Below, piece after piece: positions 1-12,300 of a stretch of DNA of 64,000 nucleotides. Source of the DNA: Luidia sarsii (Eukaryota > Echinodermata > Asteroidea > Paxillosida > Luidiidae). Location: contig OX465101.1 of the NCBI GenBank assembly GCA_949987565.1, positions 24,891,911 through 24,955,910 on the forward strand. Direction: 5' to 3'. A model generated the notes under the pieces. It searched no databases. It was not told where the DNA came from and saw only the letters and a list, made by a program, of their open reading frames with translations. Every line of letters starts with the position of its first letter. The first letter of the stretch is position 1. A program made the position numbers and the translations under genes.

Positions 1-286
1 GCCAATAAATGTAGCCATTGGACTAAGAAAGGACAAAAAAGGGGGTAAAATAACTATCGTCTTGGTGAGTTTTAGCAAAATAAGGCCAGTGGAAACACTG
101 CTTATGGAGCTGTTTGACTACACACTGTTAAGAGTTGAATGCAAAGATAGGATAGAGCAACTAAGAAAATGAAGGTTTACAGATTAAATCGATCAGATTT
201 GATTAGATTAATTAAAAAGATCTGTTAAGGGCCCACCCCCTCCTCAGATGGCAACTTTTGGTGTTGCTGGAATGTCTAGCACTTAC

Positions 287-370
287 CTTTTTCCCTTCCA
301 GAAATCTCAGACACGTATTGACATTGCTGAGAAAGTGAACTCTCTTCATATTCTGCCTCTTCTCAAAGGG
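287..370 (-). CDS. SYNE1: Nesprin-like exon, CH1 next helix
   Basis: 84 bp, 28 codons, phase 0 at both ends, acceptor CTGCAG and donor GTAAGT. It encodes PFEKRQNMKRVHFLSNVN and CLRFLEGKK. The following CH1 exon (KLVNI..DI.DG type) is not seen in positions 1-286 and should lie outside the window. Confidence 0.87.
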
Positions 371-3300
371 CTGCAGACGAGAGAAAAAGGATAAGAAAAC
401 TGATGAAAACTGATGAAAACCAAGGGCATGTAGCTAAGTGGAAGGTTTGCAGTGACACCATGTATATCTCCTCTTTCAAGCAGTGTGGCTCTGAAAAGAG
501 CCGGTAACTCAACATTTCGGGTAGTGTGTAGTCTCTGCCCATCGTCAGGGCATGTAGCATCTTCAAAGAATAGCTTGCCACTCAAATAAAAAATACTCCT
601 CTCCATCACTTGTTTTACTAGTTTTGGAAAGATACAAATACAAAATCACCTCAAGAATAATGTCATAAGGCTAATAGTAATAATGTCAATAGACAATGGT
701 AGATCGCTGGTATTTGTACATGTAGTATTTGTACAAGTATTTGTACAAGTCAGAGGTCAAGTTTCAAATGCCATTCCAGTCAAATTTTCTTTCCTGTTTT
801 CATAAATCATTGACAACTGGTTGTCTGCATCTGAATGAAACGGGGGGGGGGGGTGTGATCCCTGGAGATATACGGTAAGTTAATGATTAAATTGCTTCTG
901 ACTGGTGCCACCACCCCAGCACTGGTTGACTTTTTGGGAAGGCCACCATCTGAGGGCTGGATAGCTCTGATGGGAAGAGCACTGGTACATAAAAACCAGA
1001 GGTCTCGGGTTCAAATCCCAGTCTGGTCAAAGCCATTTTGTTTTCTCTCCTTTTTTTTTCAAGGAATCATTGAGCCATGCTGCATCCAGTGCTCATGAAG
1101 TGCGTGTTAAAAGACTCACCAGCTTCTCTCCAGAGAGCACCTCCAGCAACGTGAGCAGAGCGGTGCCATTCTTGACGTCTGAGCACAGATCCGTAATCTG
1201 TATGAGTGGCACTCGCTGGGGAGACACAATGAAACAGACCAGAAGAAGAGAAATATCAACAGTTATCTGGGCACTATTATTTTACTAATGAAAGTTGGAG
1301 CTGACATTCCGACGCAAGAACCTCCTGCTTGGTACCGGGGTCGTCAATTGGTTTTTTTTAACATCCGGAACATCATGAAATTAAGTCAGAGACTTTGAAA
1401 TAAAATAGGCTTAATCTCGTTTTCATTGAGCATTAGCAGTATACTGAAGATGACATCGGTGAAGAAAAGTTATTATTGTGCGGCTTATACTCCGGGCAGC
1501 TCTGTACATTAAGGCCTGCATCTTATCGTGAATGTTTTGGGAGCGCTGCGGCTAAAAGCTGCTGCACACGAGAGCTACATGTATCTGCTGAGCAAATATT
1601 ATCTCGAGGACGTTAGCTCATTTACATTTACATGTGCGGACCTGTGTAGTGAGTGGTGTATGAGTCTATGTACATGTACATACTGTACATACATACCAAT
1701 GGGACTGTTTGTGGGATTGGTAAAAGTAATTTAGCCTAGATATGTACAAAGCATACATTTATATCATAATCATATAATTCCAAATATTCAGAGGACCAGC
1801 CTTTTCAATCCAGGCTGAACTTTCTTTAGAGAATGACTGCAAGGATCAAAACGTTGGGTCCCTTTTTCAGATTTTGTACATTTCAGTAAATAGTGCAGTT
1901 TTTGCAAAAGACTAGAAGGTTTGCAAGGTGGAAAAACTGGAAGGTTTGCGGTGACACCATGTATAACTTCTCTTTCAAGAAGTGTGGCTCTGAAAAGAGC
2001 TGGTAACTCAACGTTTCGGATAGTGTGTACTCTGCCCGTCGTCAGGAGACGAATAAGTGCAGTTTTTAACAAATTTTGTAATTAATTTTGATTGATTGTT
2101 TTTGTAGTTTTGAAACACTAGGCCCTCTAAATGGGTGAGTTTTGTATAATTTTAATAATCATTCCAATCAGTAAGCTGTTGGAAGCTTTTGTATATGTGT
2201 CACTTTGAAATTTGAATACATTATTTTGAGGAGAAATATATTGACACACATACATGTACGATGTATTATATGCTAAAATGTACCAGTTGATATAATACAG
2301 GTGAAGGGGAGAATGCCCGATTCTAAAGCCACTCGTAACTTTGAGCGCAAACATGTGAATGGTTGCCATATCGAAGCAGCCGTGTGTGTTTAAATCATTA
2401 ACCTGAGGACCAATAGTGTTAGGTTTGATCAATTCATGTACACTGAGAACAGTACACACACGCACATCGCCATTGGGCCATTATGTTGTGAACCACATGG
2501 TTGAAGTGAACGTGGCCAAGTTCCATGCCCCAGACTGCATCTGTTTGTGTGCGAGGCATGCGTGGGTGAGACAGACATGATGTCAGGCAGGGCAGCACTC
2601 CCCATAATGGTTGGCATTCAGCCGCACCAATGAATCGTGAATCAAGGTCTCAATCCAAAAAGAAAGATATGTTAGGGTGTCATGGTGATATTTTTTCCAC
2701 TGACATTCCTAGTTTCCTACTCAAAACAAACCGCCATATTATACTCATTTACCTAACCATTCCTCCATGATCTAATTTACTGATAGTGATACCATCTGAC
2801 TGAGTGCACTCAGCATAGCAATACACACACAACACAGCCACTAAGTTGAAATTTTATACCGGTAATTCCTCTGACTTGATCACTATTAAACTAGATTCAC
2901 ATTTTCATAATTTACATTCAGAATATATACTGAAATTGAAGTCTGGTGCTGTTTACTGGGTTCAGAGTCTTCAGACCTCGATAATTAGTCTGGGCTGTGC
3001 TTAGTGGTCATACCAAAAAATTGATTCGGTCATTTCCGATTGGCCTGATACTGTGAAAAGCTGTACACTTCGTCACCCATCGATTCTTACCAATCTTGCT
3101 TCAATAATACTTACTAATCAATAACCAAAACAATTCTTGTTTGAATGTTTACTTTAAACAATCAACTGCCTTTGGAAAATAAGTTCTTGCTAGGTTTGAG
3201 ATGTTAGGGCCTTTTTCAGATTCGCACACGAGCCATTCAAATTGGGTATAATTTTTTTTTCTTCAAAGTATACCGGTACTTGAAACACACCCCCGCTACT

Positions 3301-6300
3301 TCTGAAGCCGAATCCAAAAGAAATCATGCTCCTGGATAGCAAGCTATGCGCATGAATGCACTTAAGCAGTGCAAGCAAAACTGATTTCAGTTACTGGTAG
3401 ACAAAACAGCTGCAAGTACCAATATATATGCCTCCTACCTCCATGGTGCGTTATGTAAGCAGATGCATGATACGATTTAGATGTGCACATAATATACAGT
3501 ACATGTATATAGTGAATGTATACAATGTGAATGAAAACCCAGGGGGGGGGGGCTGGCAGGGTTTATGTTTAGAAACACAGGCTCTGTCTGACCATGGAGG
3601 ATTCCTCCATGGTCTGACCTTGCCATCAGCATTGTCAGCCTACTTTAAAGCAACAATGGCCCCTCCCCCAATCTTCAAAGACCTTCCCATCAGCCCTGGA
3701 TGGATCAGACCATGATCAGACGATCATCAGACACAAGGTCAGAGGGCACTGACTTTTTTCAAAGGAGACATCAAAGGGTTTCAACAGGGTCCAGCAGCCA
3801 CCAACAGGAACCCAACTGTTACTCGTTAAGAATGAAATTGCATTTTTTTTTTTTGCCAACACAGATCCATATGCCAACACATATGGACTCCCTCTTAGTT
3901 CCCAAACTGACAAATGTCAAAACTGCCTTCCCCTACTTTCCGGTAAAGTTTATGGAAAGACCAATTTGCTTCATTTCAAATCTGTTTCAAGCAAAATTTG
4001 ATGACCCCCCCCCCCCCACCAACAAAGAACAAGGGGGGAGACTACCAATTAAGATACACTATGCTGGATCTTTAACCAGTTAACAGGATCATAGCAAGGA
4101 ACCCTGTGTATAATTTACAATGTGCGAGGATAACACACTACCACTACGTGCGAGTACGTTGGACAGTTAGAACTCTGGAGACACATGTAGACCATTCAAA
4201 AGGCTCTCATGAGCAAACTCAGCCATCTTTGTGTACATACTATGACAGGAACGAAACAAGACTGGGATATTTGCATGGCACAAATGGCAAGCTGAGTGGT
4301 TTAGGGTAAAGTACTGTACCTTGAACCAGCCAATGACCCAATTGTTATTGCAGTTTAATACTGCCTATACGTTGCATCAACAATAGACTAAAACCAGACA
4401 GTCAAGGCAATCAAAACTCCTCACGAATTACAAAATCAAACTTAAAGGCAGTCGCTGTCTCTACTGGGCGAATAGAGAACTATGGAATTCACTCAAAGTT
4501 GTAAATCTAAAATTTAGTGGGCCTGACGTTACGATCCTAGCAGGACCTTTCTCAAAGGCAGAGTCACTCAAAGTTAGTTGATTATTGATTAAATGCTTGT
4601 TGGTTTCAGATTTATGAGTTAGATCATACGGTAAAAAGGAAGTCCACAAAAATGTAGAGGGAATCTGTCAAGGGCAAAAGTGTAGAAATGACAGCCTGTA
4701 CAGATGTGTATGTTAATTTCATCTATGAGTAGCTTAAATTCGGAATTCAATGAATATAATCTTTTGAGCAACCTTTGCGCACATGCAAAACAAGATTTTC
4801 ATGTGCGTGGACCCATGGGTATATACGTGTGCACGGTGCATAATCATTGGAATAGGTTGTAAATAATGAATCGAATTTTCTCAAAATTTAGTGGGCCCGA
4901 CGTTTCGATCCTAGCAGGACCTTTCTCAAAGGCAGAGAAAGATCTGCCTTTGAGAAAGGTCCTGCTAGGATCGAAACGTCAGGCCCACTAAATTTTAAGA
5001 TTTGCATTTTGGTAATTTTAGTCAGTAAGCAGTTTGCAACATCTTTATACATCACTTTGAATCTAATTTTCCTGAAATTTATGTCTCCTCAGGAAACTTA
5101 AATTTCTTACACGCACCACAAGTAATGTACGGCATATCTTGATATTTTATTACTCAAAACAATTAATTGGCACTGAGATATTCTGAATCTGAATATGAAT
5201 CCTGAATGAACACAGTATTCCTCGGCGATGTTATCAAATTTGATCTCCAAGGAGAAGAAACGTTTGCTCCTCTAAGTTGATTAGTTTACTGATTAGCATT
5301 TTTTAAAGATTCCCTTATAAACATTTGTGACCCGGCACAGCATTAAAATGAGGAATAACCCCACTTTTGAGATTTTGAGATTTTCTAATGATGTGAAAGA
5401 GTATACCATTAGCTTTCAAATGATATCAAAATATAATATCCTCTAATACTTAAAATCTCCGAAATTTTTTTTTTTATTTGTAATCGAATTGTAAAGATAC
5501 TTTAACTTCAGGCGTTGTTTACTCAAAAAGTGTTGTGGGATATTCCTCATGCCGTTGAGCCGGGTCACATTTGAGTTCAGCTTCGGATTAAAATCAAACC
5601 TACCTTGGATAAACGTAAATGGGAGTTGACCCAGTTGGTGAAGGTTTTGGTCTGCACTCTCTCCTGCTCCTCTGTAACAAAACACACCGGAGAATCATTT
5701 TTGAGTCTAGGGAACAAAAATGAGTCAAAGGATTTCCAATACAAAAATGCATATATTCAGAAAAGTCCAGTTCTAAAAAAAAGGGGGGCAGGTTATTCGT
5801 CCGGCGATGGCATTCTTCCCGCAGATGCTATTCAGCCTTACTTTGATTGGCCAATTGTCATCACGTGTTGTCGGCTCACTTGCCCGAGAGGTTATTCTGC
5901 TGGCGGGAGGTCGTTCCTGAATAACCAGTTCAGGCAAGAGAGCCGGCACGGCATAAATGACAGTTGGCCAACAGAATAGCGTTGGACCGACAGAATAGCG
6001 TTTGCGGAAAGAATGGCATTGACGGGTCAATATACACTGCCCCCCAAAGAAATGGATGAGCCTGACACTTTAATCAAAGCAGGACCTGTCTCAACTCAAA
6101 TGCAGGAAGATTCAGAAACTTTCTTTCATGCTGATGCCCTAGTACTGTTTACTTAGAACCCGCCACAATCCTCCACATTCCTCTGGTGTAAATATGACAA
6201 CCTTCCTCAATCCTTCACAATCTTCCACAATCCTCTGGTGTAAATTTTGCAACCTTCCTCAATCCTCCACAATCCTCCATAATCTCATTGCAGCATGCTT

Positions 6301-9300
6301 CCTCAATCCTCCGCAATCCTCCAGTGTAAATCTTACAACCTTCCTCAATCCTCCACAATCTTCCACAGTCCTCTGGTGTAAATATGACAACCTTCCTCAA
6401 TCAGGGTCTGTCTCAAGGGCAGAGAGGTCCAGAAAGTTCCTTGGAGATCCTACTCAGATCAAAATGTCCTCCAAATTGTTTGAGATTTCAAGATTTGTAT
6501 AATTTTGTCATGTGGGTACGAAATTTGGGTCAGGTGAATACCTGTAGTACTACAGTACTACCAGAGAGCATTTGTTTATAGTACAGCTGCCCAGTTCCCT
6601 GTATATGACTATGATGCTGTGCAATGTGCATGTGCATGTACTGTACATGTGCATATTACAACCATTTTCTAGTTAATACTTAGCTAGGTTTATTGTAAAT
6701 CTCAAGGTCACTGGCACTAGTACTATTCAATTGAGTACCAAGTAATGCATTTAATACCTGAAATATCCATACATACTCACACTACCATGGGTGTGGTACT
6801 GTTATTTACCATGTATGGTTACAGCAAGGAGGTATTAAGCGAGCTACACACATCTCCATTCATTTTCCAGAGACATTGTGCACCCAAGACCTTAATTTTG
6901 CTGCCAGGCATACCGGTACATGTACACACAGCATACATGTACGTGTAGGTAAAGCTTCAGTTTATTTTCAAACAAGTATGCAGAAGATCTCAAAAGACTT
7001 TCAAAACAACTCCTCTAGGGTCTCCACCAGAAACACATAATGGAGTTGGAAATGATACTAACAAGATATCCGGGTAAAAAAAGAATGAGACAAGGTCTTA
7101 ACCTACGCCTGCAAACAGTTGCTTGAAGCTTTCAGTCCAATGAGTCCATGGAATTGTTTTTCAAATGCATAAAACAATCACCAACCTTTAAACGCACGGA
7201 TATCTCTAGTACTTAGACCATAATGGCTCCCACCGTGCACTACCGCTGAACGCTTTTCTCCAGAAAGTCGCTTGGAATTACTGTACGAGATGACATGCTT
7301 CTTCATTTTGATCTAGCTTGGTGTGTAGCCAACATCATCAGTAGTAGTATGTATCCTTCATTGGACTGGTTATTGATAGAGCAACACTACACTGGCATCC
7401 TCGTTCAAAATTGACTCCCTGCTTTTTACTCGGTTACAAAGTCTGTGTGCTCACAGTGGTCTTATCAAGGGCATTACATAACCATGACTCCTGCATTGGC
7501 AACCAAGCGATAGTATGATACATCACTGCTGTGTACAACTTCACACCGCTTCAGATAACAATATATGCAATGTTTTATCCCAATGAATATATCCGTGTAA
7601 CGTAGTTTACCGACCGCATTTGGCAACTCATTTTATGTCAAACCAACTCTGTGGAAATAAAACAGCAGCATGCCAGCAAGAGAGAAGCTGCTTTCATACT
7701 GCTTTTTCCAACCTTCCATTGGAAATTATATAACCAGGTCAGTCTCCACTGCATGGACAAGCCCATGCTCTATGAAGAGACTTTAAGCTCAGAACACCTC
7801 TGGAAGCAGGCAAGTTGAGTAAGTTGGTACAGTTAGTCAGTATCTGAAAGTATATGGTTTATATTGTCCTGTTGTAATTTACTCTGTTTGATGAGGTCCC
7901 AAACCCAGAGCATTGTAATTACACGGATACCTCTTTCTGTATATTTGTCAGGGCGTTTGTTTTATTCAGATGTAGCAGCACCAGTTATAGAACCAGTCAG
8001 TTGAATGAACCCCACTCACTGTTGGCTACATTTCTAGCTGTCACATGAAGTTGTGGACTGAACTGGGCTCTACAAGTACTGTCAACAATAACAGTACATC
8101 TGTTCTGTACTCCGACTGCCATTCTATAAAGCATTATAGCAATGCCACAGTCACTCTGTACAACTTCCAGCATGCAAAACACAACCTCCTCATGTAGCAC
8201 GCCTCAGTACAAGGGGGGAAAACACAACATTCCTACCTATGAGCTTCCTTCGAATATGTTCAGCCATCGCACACGTACACCGGAGCCGTTCACTGGCGGG
8301 CTATGCTTGAGAATGCTCAGTATCTGCCCAGTAATCCATTGGTTCCAAGATGGCTTTGGCAAGAGGTGCTGACAATACACTCCGCCTCAGAGTCAGACCT
8401 TGGCCAAAAGTACTTCAAACACCAGAGCAGCCTTGGCATCCATGCTGTGGTATGCCCAATGAAAGGGTGTAGTCTGTAGAACTCCCTTGCAAGGTGTCTC
8501 AGTGTGACAGTGTGTTATGTATGGTACAATGTAGTAGTATGTTGTAACCCACACCAGTCTTGCTGGTTGTCTGGGTACTGAAATCCAACACCAACGCACT
8601 GGAGGCACTACATGCACCTCCTATATAGTTCAGGGGGTCCCGACCAATAGCTACCAAGCCCCACCATCCCACTCTAACCTAAGCCTATTTGTATTCGGGC
8701 CTCCTGAAGCGTGCACTGAGATTATACACGCTACCCTGGAGTAATTCTGGTCACAATGGGGCGGAAACCAGGAGACAGGGATATAGGCCCTTAAAGGGGG
8801 TGTATCGTGGTGCTCGCCAGGATCCTAATGATACATGTATCATTAGCCTTATGAGGACACGCTCTAGACCCCACACTGTGCCCGCCGTGTTATCAGTAAA
8901 CAATCAGATAAGAAAGTCCCCTTAGGTAATGTTTGGCTTCTGCCAGCCACTGGTCCTAATGGTTCCCATATGTAGGGTTTGGGGCTATCCCATTACGTAA
9001 GAGAGGGAAGTACTGTACATGGATTGTAAGTTCCAAGACCTGCAAGTGAGCTCACTGAATGGAGTAAATCAAAAGCAATGCAATCTCACATGATATGAAA
9101 TTCAACCATGATTCAACACACCGCCTTGATCATCCATATTTCTGTAGCAGTATTTTTTTAGCACTGGATGACTACTCAATGGGTCATCAGGGCTCGACCT
9201 TAGCACCAGCCCGGTGGTCATTGTCTAGTAAAAACAGCCGCGGGGTAGTAAAATGACCCACTTTGCTAGCCCGGCGGACTAGTAAAACCATGGAGGAATC

Positions 9301-12300
9301 CTCCATGGTAAAACTAAAAAGTACCGTTAGACAGCAGTAGGCAATGCATGCAGCACGCACGCTGCACCGCCGTCTGTACATGTACTGTACATGTACATGT
9401 ACATGTACATGTACATGTACTGTACATGTACATGTACACTGTACAGTATACACTATGCAGCGTACATGATGTCTGCACCAGTCCGCACGCATTATTTTAT
9501 GCACGTGCACGACCAACGACCATACATGTCCTCAAAGTCGGATCCCTGACCCAATGCCAGCATATGTTTGCGTTACGGAACTAGACTTATACTGCTAGAC
9601 TCCGACTGAAAGTAGATATGAATAAGTGTGGCAAATGCGGTCCTGTGATTGGTCAGATACTGGTCGCAGTGTGGATTGCGTCCGTGTACAAGACTAGCAA
9701 ACCACATGGTTTGTTGTACATGTACATACAGTGTATGCCATTCACACACGTGCTATGTAAAAGGGACCGCGATGCCGATTACGCGAGAAATAAAAAGTTT
9801 TCCAGGCTGGCCTACGATGGGAAGTTGATGAAGGAAGGAATAAATTTATGTTTTGTGACGTGTGCAGGGGAATCTTTTCTTCCACGGCACGGATAACCAG
9901 ACAGCTGACAATCCAGATTCCACCACAAGCGACAGTGATTTTCATAATTATGTACATGATCATTACATGTAATGTATAAATGATGTACATGGACTCTTTG
10001 TCAAATTTCCAGATACTGACTTATTAATTAGCCTACCATTGCCAGATTTAAATTTAAATTAATTCATTGATGATCTCTTAAGTAAACTCAATGACTCAGC
10101 ATTTGATAAGCCAAAAAACAAATTATAATATTATCATTAGTTTCTCATACAAACTTTAAAAAAAAAGGAGAATGTGGGCACGTTTTGTTTATTTTTTCCC
10201 CTTTTCCAAAACAAGTTTCCCCCCTAAACTTTGGTAGTCTAATTAATGGTAATTATTATCTAGTCTTTTTAAAGTACAGTACAAGTTTGGCCAAAAAAAT
10301 GCAGGCGGGGATGAGAAACTATTTGTTTTACTTGACCTAATAACCCCATGTTAAATTCAATATTAATTATACAGGGCTAGTAAAACTTGCTGCGGGCTAG
10401 CAAAAAACTCAATTTACTAGCCCGGTGGGCTAGTAAAAAAAAAGTTAAGCGCGAGGCTTGGTCATGTATGAAGAGTAAAGACTAGCAAACGTTAGGAAGT
10501 TCAAGCATCTATGATACTACCTAGTAAAATAATTACTTAGAACAAGTATATACATGTAGGCCTATAAATATTTGAATTTGGTGAGAATGGTACTGGTAGC
10601 CAATTGCATAATTGAGTGCAAATCCTGATTTTAAAAGTACGGCTTTTATTGTATGTTCGTAACTTCTAGTATACACACCGAGCAGCCTGGTACAAATTTT
10701 AACTTGGCGGATGTGTGATTTCGATCAAGAAAACCTGGATGATGAATAAAATTTCTCCAGGACTGTGCAATGCAAGCAAAGTATAGGAGCATAAACACCT
10801 TTTTCTTCCGAATAGCATGCATTCACGAAGCTGTTATTTTGTGCACTCGTATTTGCTTCTTCTTTTCAAGGTTGTCATGACCCAGTATTGCAGTAAATAC
10901 GGATCATCTGAAGCACTTACACTGTACTTCTTTTTATTCATATAAAAAGAAGCAAATGCTAGTGGCCTAAACAATCATCATTATTGCCACAAAAGTGAAA
11001 CTAAATATTTAAAGAATTTAGCAATTACTTTCTAGTAGTACATGATATGTAAAAGCATAAACCTGATCTTTACTTATACAAACACGACTGAATGGTAAAT
11101 CTCAAAATTCAGTGGGCCTGACGTTTCGATCCTATACTAGCGGGACATTTCTCAAAGGCAGAGTTACAAAGACAAAACAGATACAAGAAGGAAGGGGTAG
11201 AGAGTGAAAAGGACACAGATGACAAAGGACAAAGCTAGTAGTAGTAGGGGGCAATTCCATGGTAACAGAAGGGCATTCACAGGCAGTTTTAAATTTCTGA
11301 GAACCTATATTTCAGAGACTTTGCCTATTAAAAACAAAATACCATAGTTATGTGAACATTGGTGCTACCTTTCATTTTCACTGGAACAAATATAGTTGGT
11401 GAATGAGAAACAAAGGCAAATCTAAAATAATTTGGTTTCGGTAACGGAAGGATGGGTAACGGAAGGACCATCGAAATTTACATAGTCAATATATGGGAGA
11501 TGAGGCGATTGTTTTTAGTGCTTCAAACAAATACAAACTGGAATGAGTAATGTACATGTAGGCTACACATACAGTTAAGTGGCATTACTGCATGAGCATG
11601 ATGTCAACATTGCCTATTGGTACCTATTCTACACAAACTGTACTGTTCACTTAAAATTAATTACATGTAGGCCTAATTGAAGGCTGTATGCACAAGAACA
11701 GATCTATCGGAAATATAACTATGAATGCTGTAACTTTTTTGAAAGATCACAAAATAACAATCAAAAGGCTTGTGCTTCCTCAAAATGGCAACACTACTAC
11801 TGCAACTAGAACACTTCTGGAATAACTTCTGCAAAATGGTATCTCTCCCTGTTGTCCATGACTGGCGATGGAAGAATCTACAGAATTTGCTCATTGGAAA
11901 ATACTCCAAACTTATCCTAAAATTTAGTGGGCCTGACGTTTCGATCCTAGCAGGACCTTTCTCAAAGGCAGTGTGACAAGGACAAAACAGATACATGTAC
12001 ACGAAGGAAGGGGGAAGAGAGTGAATAGGACACGGATGAGAAACAAATGACAACGAGTAAAGCTGGTAGGGAGAGATCAAAGGGAAGGGCAAGGAGTAGG
12101 GTAGGGATCGATTAGTGAGAAGAGGGGGAAAGATCAAAGAGAGAAGTGTGGAGGAGTGAACACAAAAGAAGGATTATCAGAAAGCTGCATGGTGTTAGTC
12201 ATTACCCTCCTGGATGTTGAGACCATGTGGTTGAATAGTCCGAAGACGCTTCATCCACATTTTCTCACGGCTAAGACGGACAGCTTTACTACGGTGACCA

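Larger units (their letters stand above)
371..1119. other. Nesprin-like intron with a C hairpin and a SINE
   Basis: No coding sequence seen. It holds a family C copy (441-551), a (TTTGTACAAG)-like stretch near 715-750, a G homopolymer at 842-852 and a tRNA-derived SINE A copy (about 825-1035). Confidence 0.6.
1216..5603. other. Nesprin-like intron, repeat-filled
   Basis: No exon recognised. Contents are a family C arm (1939-2047), a 25-bp near-perfect palindrome (3590-3614), homopolymer tracts (3542-3551 G, 4006-4017 C), family B copies (4509-4563; 4886-5065) and a TIR element (5325-5571). Confidence 0.6.
9188..10460. mobile_element. CAGGGCTCGA element, long copy
   Basis: Starts CAGGGCTCGACCTTAGCAC with a TAGCCCGG/CTAGTAAAA-rich head. 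It ends in GGGCTAGTAAAACTTGCTGC, then TTAAGCGCGAGGCTTG, whose reverse complement resembles the start. The 58568-58866 copy has the same head and tail but lacks about 1 kb of middle, so this may be the fuller element or one with an insertion. The middle holds a TACATG run and no recognisable protein. Confidence 0.65.

Noticed and set aside
957..1030. tRNA gene (also 38213-38269, 58902-58962)
   Set aside because: The A and B boxes are present but the acceptor and anticodon stems do not pair well and the sequences recur as parts of larger repeats, so they are SINE heads.
5773..6030. Overlapping frames on both strands next to the CH1 exon
   Set aside because: Low-complexity, no homology recognised, no splice logic.
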